From NCBI GenBank assembly GCA_002256485.1, contig NNSG01000011.1, positions 16,060 to 80,059 of the forward strand: a DNA stretch of 64,000 nt, in the 5' to 3' direction. Of this stretch, positions 36,335 to 45,770 are shown one piece after another. This stretch comes from Fidelibacterota bacterium 408169. GTDB lineage: Bacteria; Fidelibacterota; Marinisomatia; Marinisomatales; TCS55. The translations under genes were made by a program, and so were the position numbers. Numbering within the stretch: position 1 is the stretch's first letter; every line of letters starts with the position of its first letter. The notes below the pieces were generated by a model that was not told the DNA's origin, ran no database searches, and was given only the letters and a program-made list of their open reading frames with translations.

Positions 36335-37443
36335 TGGAAATGGATAAAACTAAAGTACTATTCAAAATGTTTTATCTGTATCATAAGGCCGCGTTTGATC
36401 CTCTAATTGAACTCTTCGAAAATGATCCAAATTATGATGTTGCTTTATCATTAACTCATGAAGTTGAGCGATCATTTGGTTTTTTTGATAAAGATGAAAC
36501 AAATAAATATTTAAATAAATTTGAACAAGAGGGACATCGAATTAGTGATGAAAATGAAAAATTTGATATAGTGTTTGCACCGGATGTTGTGGATGAAAAA
36601 AGGTATGGAGATGCTTTACTCTGTTTGATTTATCATGGAATTACATTTACCAAAACAGTCACTTATCGTGAATTGAAAAAACATTCAAATTATCGTTACA
36701 ATATTTTCGTTGAAGGAGATCTATCAGAAAAATCATTAAAAGAATCTGGTAGCGTGGGTAAATCTGAAGTTCATAAAGTTGGTTATCCTAAAATGGATCC
36801 TTATTTTTCCAAAGGGAATTTTGATAGAGATAAAATTTTAAAAACATTAGGTCTTGATCCTGAAAAACCTGTGATCTTGTTTGCACCAACGTATAAACCA
36901 ACCTGCCTCTATGAGTTAAAAGATGAAATTTTTAAAGCAACAGAATGCTATAATCTAATTATAAAACTTCATCATTATGCTTGGATGGGAAAATATGCAT
37001 CTCACAAGCAACATAAAATATTTGAAGAACAAATTGAGAATTACACCCACGCAATTATAATACCAAAAGATGATTATAATATTCTGCCTTTGCTTTATGT
37101 TGCTGATACGTTGGTTTCTGAAGCATCGGGAGCCATCACAGAATTTTTAGCCACAGGAAAAACCGGTATTATTTATAACTTGAATCAAAAAAGCTTAAAA
37201 CACTCTGACGGCGAGATGTTATTGGGTGTTAATAATCATGAATATTTAAAAGATGCTTTTGTACATATCAATGCGCCTGACGAATTACAGTCAGGAATAA
37301 AGTTAGCATTAAACCCAACGGATGAGATGAAAAAAGTACAAAAAACAGATCGGGAAAATATATTTTTCAAATTGGATGGTAAAGCATCAGAACGTGTAAA
37401 ACAAACGGTAGAGCAATTGATTTCAGTTAGATTGAAAGTGTAA
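36334..37443 (+). CDS. CDP-glycerol glycerophosphotransferase-like protein, copy 2
   Basis: 369 residues. The same family as the preceding gene, but more divergent: LIYHGITFTKTVTYREL, KVGYPKMDPYFS, VILFAPTYKPTCLY, IIKLHHYAWMG (His-His-Tyr replaces His-Pro) and YVADTLVSEASGAITEFLA match the family's donor- and acceptor-site blocks. Divergence of the HP motif suggests a different donor or acceptor. The stop/start overlap of one base with copy 1 makes a tandem pair, and the gene is 8 bases upstream of the DUF1015 gene. In context one of the two could attach a CDP-phosphonate unit or build a glycerol-phosphate backbone. Confidence 0.76.
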   Translation: MEMDKTKVLFKMFYLYHKAAFDPLIELFENDPNYDVALSLTHEVERSFGFFDKDETNKYLNKFEQEGHRISDENEKFDIVFAPDVVDEKRYGDALLCLIYHGITFTKTVTYRELKKHSNYRYNIFVEGDLSEKSLKESGSVGKSEVHKVGYPKMDPYFSKGNFDRDKILKTLGLDPEKPVILFAPTYKPTCLYELKDEIFKATECYNLIIKLHHYAWMGKYASHKQHKIFEEQIENYTHAIIIPKDDYNILPLLYVADTLVSEASGAITEFLATGKTGIIYNLNQKSLKHSDGEMLLGVNNHEYLKDAFVHINAPDELQSGIKLALNPTDEMKKVQKTDRENIFFKLDGKASERVKQTVEQLISVRLKV

Positions 37444-37451
37444 TTTTTGAT

Positions 37452-38714
37452 ATGGCAAATATTTTTCCATTTAAAGGTTGGCGATACAACAGTGAATTGA
37501 TCGATGATCTTACAAAAGTAATTGTTCCGCCCTATGATGTAATTACTCATGAAGAACAGGAGACGCTATATAATAGATCCCCTTTTAATTGTGTCAGAAT
37601 AAACTTAAACCGCAGGCATGGCGCAGACCAATATGATAATGCGGCACATCATTTACTGGATTGGAAGTCAAGAGGCGTTTTAAAGCAAGATGAAAAAGAT
37701 TCTATTTATATTATTTCACAGTCGTTTGAATATAAGGGTAAAAATATTCAGCGAATTGGCTGTATTTGTGCAATAGAATTAACAGAATTAGGAAAAATAG
37801 TATTACCACATGAACAGACTATTGAGAAATATGTTAATGACCGATTTAATCTAATGGGGACCACATTAGCTAATACCGGACAAATATTTATGTGTTATAA
37901 AGATGAGGCGTTAGGATTAGAAAATATTTATCATGACTTAAATAGAAATCCAGTAATTGATGTTGTTATAGATGAGGTGCATTACAAGGTATGGCAAGTA
38001 ACAGAGCAAAAGAAAATTAATAGATTTAAAGATGTCTTGAGCGGGAAAGATTTGGTAATTAAGGATGGTCATCACCGTTATAAAACTGCATTACGTTTTT
38101 CTCAAAATCATCCAGAAATTAAGGGGACTGATAAAGTTATGGCGACTCTGGTCAATAGTAAGGATCCAGGAATGATAGTTTTACCCACTCATAGGTTACT
38201 AAAAGGAATAAATTTGGATATAAACAAAATTATTTCAAGTCTAGAGAAATATTTTAAAATAGAAAAAATGACAGGACCAAATAGCATTGTTTCTTCTATG
38301 GAAAATGGTGTAGTAAAAAAAGGTACTTTTGGTGTTTATCATAAGGAAAGTGATACAGGTTTATTGTTAAATTTCAACCAATGGGATGAGTTGAATATCA
38401 TGTTTTCACACCTTAGTAAATCCTCCAGAGAACTTGATACAAATATATTACACACTTTCGTCCTGAAACATGTGTTTAATATTGATACATCCAATCAAGA
38501 TGACCTGAAACACGTTTCATATATCCGCGGAAATAAATCAACAATTGAGTTATTGCAAAGTGGACCTAATTATGATGTAGCGTGTTTTGTCATGCCCCCC
38601 ACTTTAGAAGAAATTTTTTCCATCGCTGAATCGGGTGAAATTATGCCCCAGAAATCAACGTTCTTTTTCCCCAAAATATATTCTGGTTTGGTTACTCGTT
38701 GCTTTGGAGAATGA
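37452..38714 (+). CDS. DUF1015 protein with ParB-like DGHHR motif
   Basis: 420 residues. The N-terminal IFPFKGWRYNSELI, VIVPPYDVITHEEQETLY and LNRRHGADQYDNAA blocks are diagnostic of DUF1015. The middle contains VIKDGHHRYKTALRFSQ, whose DGHHR core resembles the DGNHR loop of ParB/sulfiredoxin-fold proteins that use nucleotides as cofactors. The C-terminal region is less distinctive. The function of the family is not established. It is directly behind the phosphonate transferases (8-base gap) and 19 bases ahead of citrate synthase, so it may simply be a carry-through gene. Confidence 0.85.
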   Translation: MANIFPFKGWRYNSELIDDLTKVIVPPYDVITHEEQETLYNRSPFNCVRINLNRRHGADQYDNAAHHLLDWKSRGVLKQDEKDSIYIISQSFEYKGKNIQRIGCICAIELTELGKIVLPHEQTIEKYVNDRFNLMGTTLANTGQIFMCYKDEALGLENIYHDLNRNPVIDVVIDEVHYKVWQVTEQKKINRFKDVLSGKDLVIKDGHHRYKTALRFSQNHPEIKGTDKVMATLVNSKDPGMIVLPTHRLLKGINLDINKIISSLEKYFKIEKMTGPNSIVSSMENGVVKKGTFGVYHKESDTGLLLNFNQWDELNIMFSHLSKSSRELDTNILHTFVLKHVFNIDTSNQDDLKHVSYIRGNKSTIELLQSGPNYDVACFVMPPTLEEIFSIAESGEIMPQKSTFFFPKIYSGLVTRCFGE

Positions 38715-38733
38715 ATATTAGAAGGAGTTAATA

Positions 38734-40005
38734 ATGTCATTACTAATAAACAAACTTTGTGATAAGATTCCTGATTGGCGATATGAAGCAAAACAGATTA
38801 TCGATGAAAAAGGTGATAGTATTATCAATAATGTAACCGTTCAACAAGTATACGGCGGAATGCGTGGTATCAAAGGACTCGTCTGTGACACTTCAGCTGT
38901 TTCTGCTGATAAAGGACTGATCATTCGCGGTATTCCTTTGCTGGAAATCACTCACATATTACCAGAAGAAGTATTCCTTCTTCTCCTTACGGGTGAATTA
39001 CCTGATGAAGAAGCTTTAAAAGACTTTCAGAGTCAACTAACTGAACATGCAGATGTCCCAAATTATGTGTGGGATGTTTTAGAAGCTATGCCGGAAGATT
39101 CTCATCCAATGGCAATGTTTAATACAGCCATTCTCGTAATGGAAAAAGAATCAGTGTTTCATAAGAAATACGATGAAGGCCTTCAAAAACAAGATTATTG
39201 GAAAGCAATTCTTGAAGATGCAATTAGACTTGTTGCAAAACTTCCTGCAATTGGAGCAGGTGTTTATCGAATCCGATTTAATAAGGGTGAGTTGATTGCA
39301 CCTGATAAAAATCTGGACTGGGGAGCAAATTTTGCTCATATGCTTGGAATTCCTGATCCCAATCGAATTCTGAAAAAACTCATGCGCCTTTATCTCATGC
39401 TCCATTGTGACCACGAAGGTGGGAATGTGAGTGCTTTCAGTGGATTAACTGTTGCTTCAGCATTATCTGATCCATACTATGCTGTTTCCGCTGGGTTGAA
39501 TGGACTTGCCGGACCGCTTCACGGATTGGCAAATCAAGAATGTTTGAAATTTGTTCTGGAGATTAAAGATCATTTCGATGGTTCGCCATCCAAAGAAGAC
39601 TTAACACAATTTGTGTGGGATCGACTAAACAGTGGACGTGTTGTTCCTGGTTACGGACATGCTGTACTGCGTTGTCCTGATCCGCGGTTTACTGCATTTA
39701 TCAACTTCGGTAAAGAAAATATCAAAGATGATCCGGTTTTTGATATTGTTCAAAACTTATTTGATGTGGTTCCATCCGTATTAAAAGAACAAGGCAAAGC
39801 AAAGAATCCCTGGCCAAATGTAGACGCTGCATCAGGTTCGCTCCTCTACCATTTTGGCATGACTGAATTTAGCTTTTATACAGTTTTGTTCAGTATCTCA
39901 CGTGCAATGGGTATGGTGTCTCAAATGGTGATTAATAGGGCACTTGGAATTCCTATTACCCGACCTAAATCAGTGACATACGACTGGCTTAAATCAAACG
40001 CCTGA
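38734..40005 (+). CDS. gltA: Citrate synthase, eukaryotic type
   Basis: 423 residues. YGGMRGIKGLVCDTS and RGIPLLEI at the start, AGPLHGLANQE (catalytic His), VPGYGHAVLRCPDPR (His-Arg block) and YHFGMTEFSFYTVLFSISRAMG (with Asp-equivalent position in WPNVDAASGSLLYH) are the active-site segments of citrate synthase, in the long form similar to mitochondrial enzymes. It condenses acetyl-CoA with oxaloacetate in the cytoplasm. A good AGAAGGAG ribosome site lies just upstream. It links functionally to the 2-oxoacid dehydrogenase operon near 52-58 kb, which can supply acetyl-CoA or similar. Confidence 0.93.
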   Translation: MSLLINKLCDKIPDWRYEAKQIIDEKGDSIINNVTVQQVYGGMRGIKGLVCDTSAVSADKGLIIRGIPLLEITHILPEEVFLLLLTGELPDEEALKDFQSQLTEHADVPNYVWDVLEAMPEDSHPMAMFNTAILVMEKESVFHKKYDEGLQKQDYWKAILEDAIRLVAKLPAIGAGVYRIRFNKGELIAPDKNLDWGANFAHMLGIPDPNRILKKLMRLYLMLHCDHEGGNVSAFSGLTVASALSDPYYAVSAGLNGLAGPLHGLANQECLKFVLEIKDHFDGSPSKEDLTQFVWDRLNSGRVVPGYGHAVLRCPDPRFTAFINFGKENIKDDPVFDIVQNLFDVVPSVLKEQGKAKNPWPNVDAASGSLLYHFGMTEFSFYTVLFSISRAMGMVSQMVINRALGIPITRPKSVTYDWLKSNA

Positions 40006-40015
40006 TTTTATAGAA

Positions 40016-42241
40016 GTGCAGTTTTATTCTTTAACAGCAGCAATGTTGTTGCTGGTCGGGCAGGTACATACTTCTGATATATATCAATCACTTCGAATAT
40101 ATGGTACAGATCCAACGACACTTGAGGTTTTACACACTGTTGGAGTTCCCTTAGATCATGTGCGCATTAAGAAAGATGTTTATATTGATGTTATATCTAG
40201 CAGTGATCAAACAATTCTGTTGGAACAAAATGGACTTGATTTTGATGTGTTAATTAATGATATGACTCGTTATTTCCTGGATCGCAATGTTCCGGAAGTC
40301 AGCAGGGATTTTGAATTGGGTTCTATGTTAGGCAATTATACACTCAGCGAAGTCGAGGAAAAAATGGATTCACTGGCTGTTTTATTTCCCAATTATGTTT
40401 CGGCAAAAGATTCCATTGGCACATCAATGGAAGGTCGTACGATCTGGGCGTTTAAAATTTCAGATAATCCCGATCAGGATGAAGATGAACCGGAAGTATT
40501 ATATACAGGGCTCACTCATGCCAGGGAACCACTGGGTATGATGAATCAATTCTATTTTGTACAATGGCTCTGCGAAAATTATTCAACAAATAATGTTGCA
40601 GAATATTTAGTAAATAATCGCGAATTATGGTTTATCCCGGTGATCAACCCAGATGGTTATGTATACAATGAAAGCATAGCTCCAAACGGTGGTGGAATGC
40701 ACAGAAAAAATCGACGGGATACTAATTGTGGTAATGGCACCCAGCGAGGAGTGGATTTAAACCGTAACTATGGTTATGAGTGGGGTGCAGATAATTCCGG
40801 ATCATCACCTGATTCATGCTCTGCAACATTTAGGGGCGATTCAGCATTTTCTGAATCTGAAACTCAAGCAGTTAGAGATTTCATTTTAGATCATGAATTT
40901 TCCAATGTTCTCCATTATCATTCTTATTCAAATGTTCTAATCCATTCTTGGGGCGATGGAGCATTACCTGCTGAGCCTGATTTAACCACCCTTAGAGAAA
41001 TCGGCTGGGAGATGTCAAAATACAATGGCTACCAAGTGGGCACAGGATACGAAACCATTGGCTATGGAGTAAACGGTGATGCAGTGGATTGGTCTTACGG
41101 TACCGCCGGGTTGATTTCGTATACACCTGAAGTGGGTTCATATCAGGATTATTTCTGGCCGCCTGAAAACAGGGTTATTCCCTTATGCGAAGATCAATTG
41201 TATTCAAACCAAATCTTTGGTTTAGTTGGTGGCGCTGATTATAGTGTTTATACATACAATACCAATGAACAACAAAGCGACACAATCCAATTTAATATTA
41301 CAATTCAAAATAGGGGTTTGAAAGATTCTGATGGGGATGTAATGGTAGATGCGGTAACGTACACTAATGCGAGTTATATACTTGATTATTCCGAAAATAT
41401 CGGCTCGTTAAATGCAAGAGAAACAGTACAAATAAGTATATCTTTGGTCTTCCCCGGTCCATCTGAAAATGGTATGGAAGTCGGCTTTTTGTTGACGTTA
41501 AATGATAATAGCAGTTTTGTAAGAACTGACACACTCACTACCATTATGGGTGTACCTACATCTGTTTTCAGTGATGATGCTGAAGTTGGACTCACACAGT
41601 GGGATACGTATGATTGGGGATTAACAACCAATTCTTATACTGGGGTATATTCCTTCACGGATAGTCCCCAAGGCAATTATAGTGATTATGCCTCAACAGC
41701 AATTAGGACCTCTAACGCTATCAATCTAATTGGTTTAAATTATCCCACAGCAAGATTCGCAGCTAAATGGAACATTGAGAATAATTATGATTTTGTTAAG
41801 TTCCAGGCTTCAACGGACGGAACCAACTGGACATCGTTACCCGGTATATACACAGAGAATGGATCAGGGATCGGTACCCAAAATCCAAATGACGTGGGTT
41901 ATGATGGTGAGTCAGATTGGATTGAGGAGACAGTTGACCTTTCTGATTATATTAATGAATCGGCAGTTTATCTTCAATTTATACTGACATCAGACGGCGG
42001 AGTAACGAGAGATGGTTTTTATTTTGATGATTTTTCCATTCAGGGTTATTTGAACTATTTACCTGGAGATTTGGATGACAGTGGAGATGTGGATATTTTT
42101 GATGTGCTGAATATTATAGAATTAATACTGAGTGAAAATGAATTAAATGATTATCAACAAGCAACAGCAGATGTAAATTTTGACGGCGAAGTGAATATTT
42201 ATGATGTTCTGAAAGTAGTTGATATTATACTGTCTAACTAA
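40016..42241 (+). CDS. Secreted M14 zinc carboxypeptidase with dockerin-like C-terminus
   Basis: 741 residues from a GTG at 40016 (signal peptide MQFYSLTAAMLLLVGQ). The M14 domain spans ~110-420: GLTHAREPLGMMN supplies the HxxE zinc ligands, INPDGYVYN and GVDLNRNYGYEWG the substrate loops, LHYHSYSNVLIHSW the third His, and YTPEVGSYQD the catalytic Glu. A beta-rich domain follows (~430-680). The final ~65 residues are two DxDxDGxxD-like calcium-loop repeats (GDLDDSGDVDIFDVLN and ADVNFDGEVNIYDVLK), as in type I dockerins. The gene overlaps the next subtilase by one base. Confidence 0.88.
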   Translation: MQFYSLTAAMLLLVGQVHTSDIYQSLRIYGTDPTTLEVLHTVGVPLDHVRIKKDVYIDVISSSDQTILLEQNGLDFDVLINDMTRYFLDRNVPEVSRDFELGSMLGNYTLSEVEEKMDSLAVLFPNYVSAKDSIGTSMEGRTIWAFKISDNPDQDEDEPEVLYTGLTHAREPLGMMNQFYFVQWLCENYSTNNVAEYLVNNRELWFIPVINPDGYVYNESIAPNGGGMHRKNRRDTNCGNGTQRGVDLNRNYGYEWGADNSGSSPDSCSATFRGDSAFSESETQAVRDFILDHEFSNVLHYHSYSNVLIHSWGDGALPAEPDLTTLREIGWEMSKYNGYQVGTGYETIGYGVNGDAVDWSYGTAGLISYTPEVGSYQDYFWPPENRVIPLCEDQLYSNQIFGLVGGADYSVYTYNTNEQQSDTIQFNITIQNRGLKDSDGDVMVDAVTYTNASYILDYSENIGSLNARETVQISISLVFPGPSENGMEVGFLLTLNDNSSFVRTDTLTTIMGVPTSVFSDDAEVGLTQWDTYDWGLTTNSYTGVYSFTDSPQGNYSDYASTAIRTSNAINLIGLNYPTARFAAKWNIENNYDFVKFQASTDGTNWTSLPGIYTENGSGIGTQNPNDVGYDGESDWIEETVDLSDYINESAVYLQFILTSDGGVTRDGFYFDDFSIQGYLNYLPGDLDDSGDVDIFDVLNIIELILSENELNDYQQATADVNFDGEVNIYDVLKVVDIILSN

Positions 42242-43878
42242 TGAAAAAATATATTCTATTCGTATACATTTTTTATTTTCCCATTGAATCTGCTGCATCA
42301 GAAAAAATGTGGATTTACTTCACGGATAAAGATAATTCGAGACAGAATATTACATTAGATGGTAAAGCAATTAAGCGCAGACAAAAAATGAATATTAAAG
42401 ATACACGATATGACCGATTGGTTACTCAATCATACATCACTGCTGTAGAAGAATTGGGTGTTATCATTCATAATAAGAGTCGCTGGCTGAATGCGATATC
42501 TGTTACTGCAACTGCCGATGTTATTAACAACATTTCAGCATTGCCCTTTGTGGAAAAAATTGAACCTGTAGCTATATTTAAAAATAATAAATTAAATTTA
42601 TCAGATTTACAATCTTTTAGAAAACAGTCTATAACTGATTCCCTGGATTATGGTTTTGCCCAAGAGCAGATAGAACAGATCAATTGTCAAACTGCCCATC
42701 AAGCAGGTTTTACAGGTCAGGGTGTCCGTGTGCTTATTTTGGATACGGGCTTCAACACAGAACGGTCTGTATTTGATTCATTGACAATTATTGATGAATG
42801 GGATTTCATTAATAATGATGGTAATACAGCCAATGAAAATGATGACCATCCAAATCAACATAATCATGGGACACTGGTCTTTTCTACCTTGGCGGGTTAT
42901 GATCCCGGAAATTTAATCGGACCTGCATTTGGATCAGAGTTTTTATTAGCTAAAACTGAAGACTACCCAAATGAGAGTCAAGTAGAAGAGGACAATTATG
43001 TAGCCGCATTGGAATGGGGAGAACAATTGGGAGCCGATGTAATGTCTTCATCCTTGGGATATCTTGACTGGTATTCTTATTGTGATATGGATGGAAATAC
43101 CGGAGTAACCACCATTGCTGTGGATATTGCAACGTCTTTGGGAGTACTTTGTGTTACTGCAGCTGGTAATTGGGGTACGGCTGAACCGCCACCAAATCCT
43201 TGTGATACACTCTATTACTATATATCAGCACCGGCTGATGCGGATTCTGTGATTGCTGTCGGCGCGGTAAATAGAGATGGGGATATAGCGTCTTTCAGTT
43301 CACATGGTCCAACTTATGACGGCCGCATTAAACCGGAAGTGTGTGCCCGGGGTGTTTCAACTTGGGGTGTGAATGCAAATAGTGATTCTTATCGAACAGC
43401 TAATGGGACTTCCTTGTCAGCTCCTTTAGTTAGCGGAGTAGCAGCAGTTATTTTGAGTGCCCACCCAAATTGGACGCCTATGCAGGTTCGAGAAGCTTTA
43501 ATGATGTCTGCAGATAGGGTGGATGCTCCGGACAATGATTATGGATATGGCGTAATTGATGCCATGGCAGCCATTGACTATGAAGTATCATCAATTGAAG
43601 GTAATAATGTTCCAAATGAATTTTCAATATTGAATGTATATCCCAATCCGTTTAACCCTACCACAACCATTCGGTTTACTGTATTGACGAGACAAACCTT
43701 ACTCTTGCAGGTTTATGATATAAAAGGACGTTTGATTGAAAAAATTGCAAATGATACACTTTTACCGGGGGAATATACATATACATGGAAAGTTTCTGGT
43801 TTACCCAGCGGTATTTATTTTGTGCAGTTAAAGACACAGTCCAGCAGTATAACACAGAAAATTACCTACCTTAAATAA
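42241..43878 (+). CDS. Secreted subtilase (S8) with PNPFNP sorting domain
   Basis: 545 residues. Signal peptide to about residue 20, then a propeptide-like region (~20-130). The catalytic triad is visible: D168 in VLILDTGFN, H209 in QHNHGT and S391 in NGTSLSAPL. The last ~85 residues (VYPNPFNPTTTIRF, then QVYDIKGRLI and PSGIYFVQLKTQ) are the C-terminal beta domain used by the type IX-like secretion/sorting system in FCB bacteria. The protein is expected to be exported across the outer membrane. It is co-transcribed with the preceding metallopeptidase (one-base overlap), so the two likely digest extracellular protein together. Confidence 0.93.
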   Translation: MKKYILFVYIFYFPIESAASEKMWIYFTDKDNSRQNITLDGKAIKRRQKMNIKDTRYDRLVTQSYITAVEELGVIIHNKSRWLNAISVTATADVINNISALPFVEKIEPVAIFKNNKLNLSDLQSFRKQSITDSLDYGFAQEQIEQINCQTAHQAGFTGQGVRVLILDTGFNTERSVFDSLTIIDEWDFINNDGNTANENDDHPNQHNHGTLVFSTLAGYDPGNLIGPAFGSEFLLAKTEDYPNESQVEEDNYVAALEWGEQLGADVMSSSLGYLDWYSYCDMDGNTGVTTIAVDIATSLGVLCVTAAGNWGTAEPPPNPCDTLYYYISAPADADSVIAVGAVNRDGDIASFSSHGPTYDGRIKPEVCARGVSTWGVNANSDSYRTANGTSLSAPLVSGVAAVILSAHPNWTPMQVREALMMSADRVDAPDNDYGYGVIDAMAAIDYEVSSIEGNNVPNEFSILNVYPNPFNPTTTIRFTVLTRQTLLLQVYDIKGRLIEKIANDTLLPGEYTYTWKVSGLPSGIYFVQLKTQSSSITQKITYLK

Positions 43879-43895
43879 ACCGTGCCCCGACGAAG

Positions 43896-43921
43896 ATTAT
43901 ACTTGCGTCAGCCGGTATAAT
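43896..43921. other. Inverted repeat between secreted-protein genes
   Basis: ATTATAC ... GTATAAT, 7-base perfect arms with a 12-base loop, lies in the 77-base gap between the subtilase and the next gene. There is no T-tract, so it is not a typical terminator. It could be an operator or chance in AT-rich DNA. Confidence 0.25.
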
Positions 43922-43955
43922 ATCAGAACTTAGGTCTCGCCGAAAATCTTTTCTC

Positions 43956-45752
43956 ATGAATAGAAATAAGCTAAACATCAAAGCATTGGGCATCTTGTTC
44001 CCTTTTCTGCTTTTTGGAGCAGTTATTAAGGAAAGTATGCCCCTTAAGATTGAAGCCCATAGCGGACCTGAATCCATTCTGCTGAAATGGGACTTACCCA
44101 AGGAAGAAATCATCACCTCTATCCGAATTTTTCGAAGTAGTGATATGATGTCTACGTATAAAATAATTGATCTTGACGGTATAATAACCGATCGCTATCT
44201 GGACAAAGATCTAATTTCAGATGAGTTATATTTTTATAGATTGGAAATAGAAACGATCGATGAGAAAGTTCTTTCCAGTACCTATGAAACACCTGCCTTT
44301 GCAAAACCAAAGGATGCACAAAATCTTGAACAAAATATAACAGAATTACAACAATCTTATCCTGTTACAGTTTCAGCCTACGTGGAAATAACAGATATTC
44401 ATGAGTTAAAAAGTGTCCTGGTTCACGATTATATATTGAATCATATTCTTTCTGACATAAATCAAATTCACACGTTACAAATGTATTTATTAATGGAGGA
44501 GATACATATTGAATCATTTTTAAATATACTTCCTATTGAAGCATTCAAAGCGTGTCAATTTTTATTCGCTGAAAAGGACCCTAAATCACTGCAAGTTTTT
44601 TTTGATACAGCATTTAACGAATTTGACCTACTATTACGTCAGCAAATTTTATTAACACCTATTGAATGGCAGAATGAGAAAGAAAATTTATTAACTATTC
44701 TGGAAAATAAGTTTTTTAAAGCGGTTAATATTTATAAAAATGATGAAATATTTCTAAAATCACTACCACCGATTCGCGTAACAAACTTAGTGAGAGATTC
44801 AATTGGAGTAAAAATTTATTTACATCAATTTGAAGATCTTGGGAGTTCAGTTGAATTATTTATGAAAGAGGAATCTATTCCTGTGTTTTTTGAAAAAGAT
44901 AATTCTCAAATGATCTTAATCCCTGATGATTGGGAATATGTAAAACTTCTGATTGCTGGGAATGTTGTGCAAACAATTCCAACTGTCAATGAAGAAGGTC
45001 TGCTTACTATTGCCATGGATAATCAGTACATATTTACTGATGAAATTACCAGCGTGAGTACCATTCGATCCATTCCGAAACAGGATTTCCAATTGAATGA
45101 AATCGCTTACAATGATATGGGGAAAAAACTTCAGGTTGAAGTTGCCGGGAGTTCAGATTGGTCGACACAGCTAGGATTATTTATAGATGATTCATTATTG
45201 TGGGAGTGGAATTCCATTCCGGGATTTGCAGTAAGTTTTGTTGATTCGAACTGGACATTACAGGCTTCAAATGATTATAGTTGGTTGCATCTTTGCTGGG
45301 TCAATGAAAATGAATCTTGGGAAATTATAGAAAGTCGACCGTTGATACTGGACGGATCGTTTCATGAAAGTAAGGTTCCGGATCTTGGTTCATGGAAGTC
45401 ACTATTTTTCTATTCCTTTGGAGAATCAAACGATATTACAAAGGCAGAAAAGAATAATCAGATTATTCCAGAAATATTCGCTCTCTATCAAAATTACCCC
45501 AATCCATTTAATTCCAGCACTAACATCACGTTTGATCTGTTAGAAGAAGCGAATGTTAGTTTATACGTTGCAGATGCCAGAGGGCGTAAATTAAAGGTAT
45601 TCCTTGAAGAAATATTTTTAGAAAAAGGATTTTATTCTTTCGATTGGTCCGGGGAATATCAATCCAGCGGTATTTATTTTATTACTCTTCAAGCACAATC
45701 GGGTGAATATATGCCTGTTGTTATGAGTAGAAAAATAATCTATTTGAAATAA
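43956..45752 (+). CDS. Unknown secreted protein with PNPFNS C-terminal sorting domain
   Basis: 598 residues. A hydrophobic N-terminus (IKALGILFPFLLFGAVI) serves as signal peptide. Residues ~30-110 look like a fibronectin-type III module (IEAHSGPESILLKWDLPKE, IRIFRSSDM, then YFYRLEIETID). The middle 350 residues are not recognised. The last ~85 residues (LYQNYPNPFNSSTNITFDLL, SLYVADARGRKLK, SSGIYFITLQAQ) match the same secretion domain as the neighbouring subtilase. I infer a surface or secreted adhesin, inhibitor or accessory factor of the protease pair; nothing shows catalysis. Confidence 0.72.
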   Translation: MNRNKLNIKALGILFPFLLFGAVIKESMPLKIEAHSGPESILLKWDLPKEEIITSIRIFRSSDMMSTYKIIDLDGIITDRYLDKDLISDELYFYRLEIETIDEKVLSSTYETPAFAKPKDAQNLEQNITELQQSYPVTVSAYVEITDIHELKSVLVHDYILNHILSDINQIHTLQMYLLMEEIHIESFLNILPIEAFKACQFLFAEKDPKSLQVFFDTAFNEFDLLLRQQILLTPIEWQNEKENLLTILENKFFKAVNIYKNDEIFLKSLPPIRVTNLVRDSIGVKIYLHQFEDLGSSVELFMKEESIPVFFEKDNSQMILIPDDWEYVKLLIAGNVVQTIPTVNEEGLLTIAMDNQYIFTDEITSVSTIRSIPKQDFQLNEIAYNDMGKKLQVEVAGSSDWSTQLGLFIDDSLLWEWNSIPGFAVSFVDSNWTLQASNDYSWLHLCWVNENESWEIIESRPLILDGSFHESKVPDLGSWKSLFFYSFGESNDITKAEKNNQIIPEIFALYQNYPNPFNSSTNITFDLLEEANVSLYVADARGRKLKVFLEEIFLEKGFYSFDWSGEYQSSGIYFITLQAQSGEYMPVVMSRKIIYLK

Positions 45753-45770
45753 TTAAAATGAGGTGAGGAA

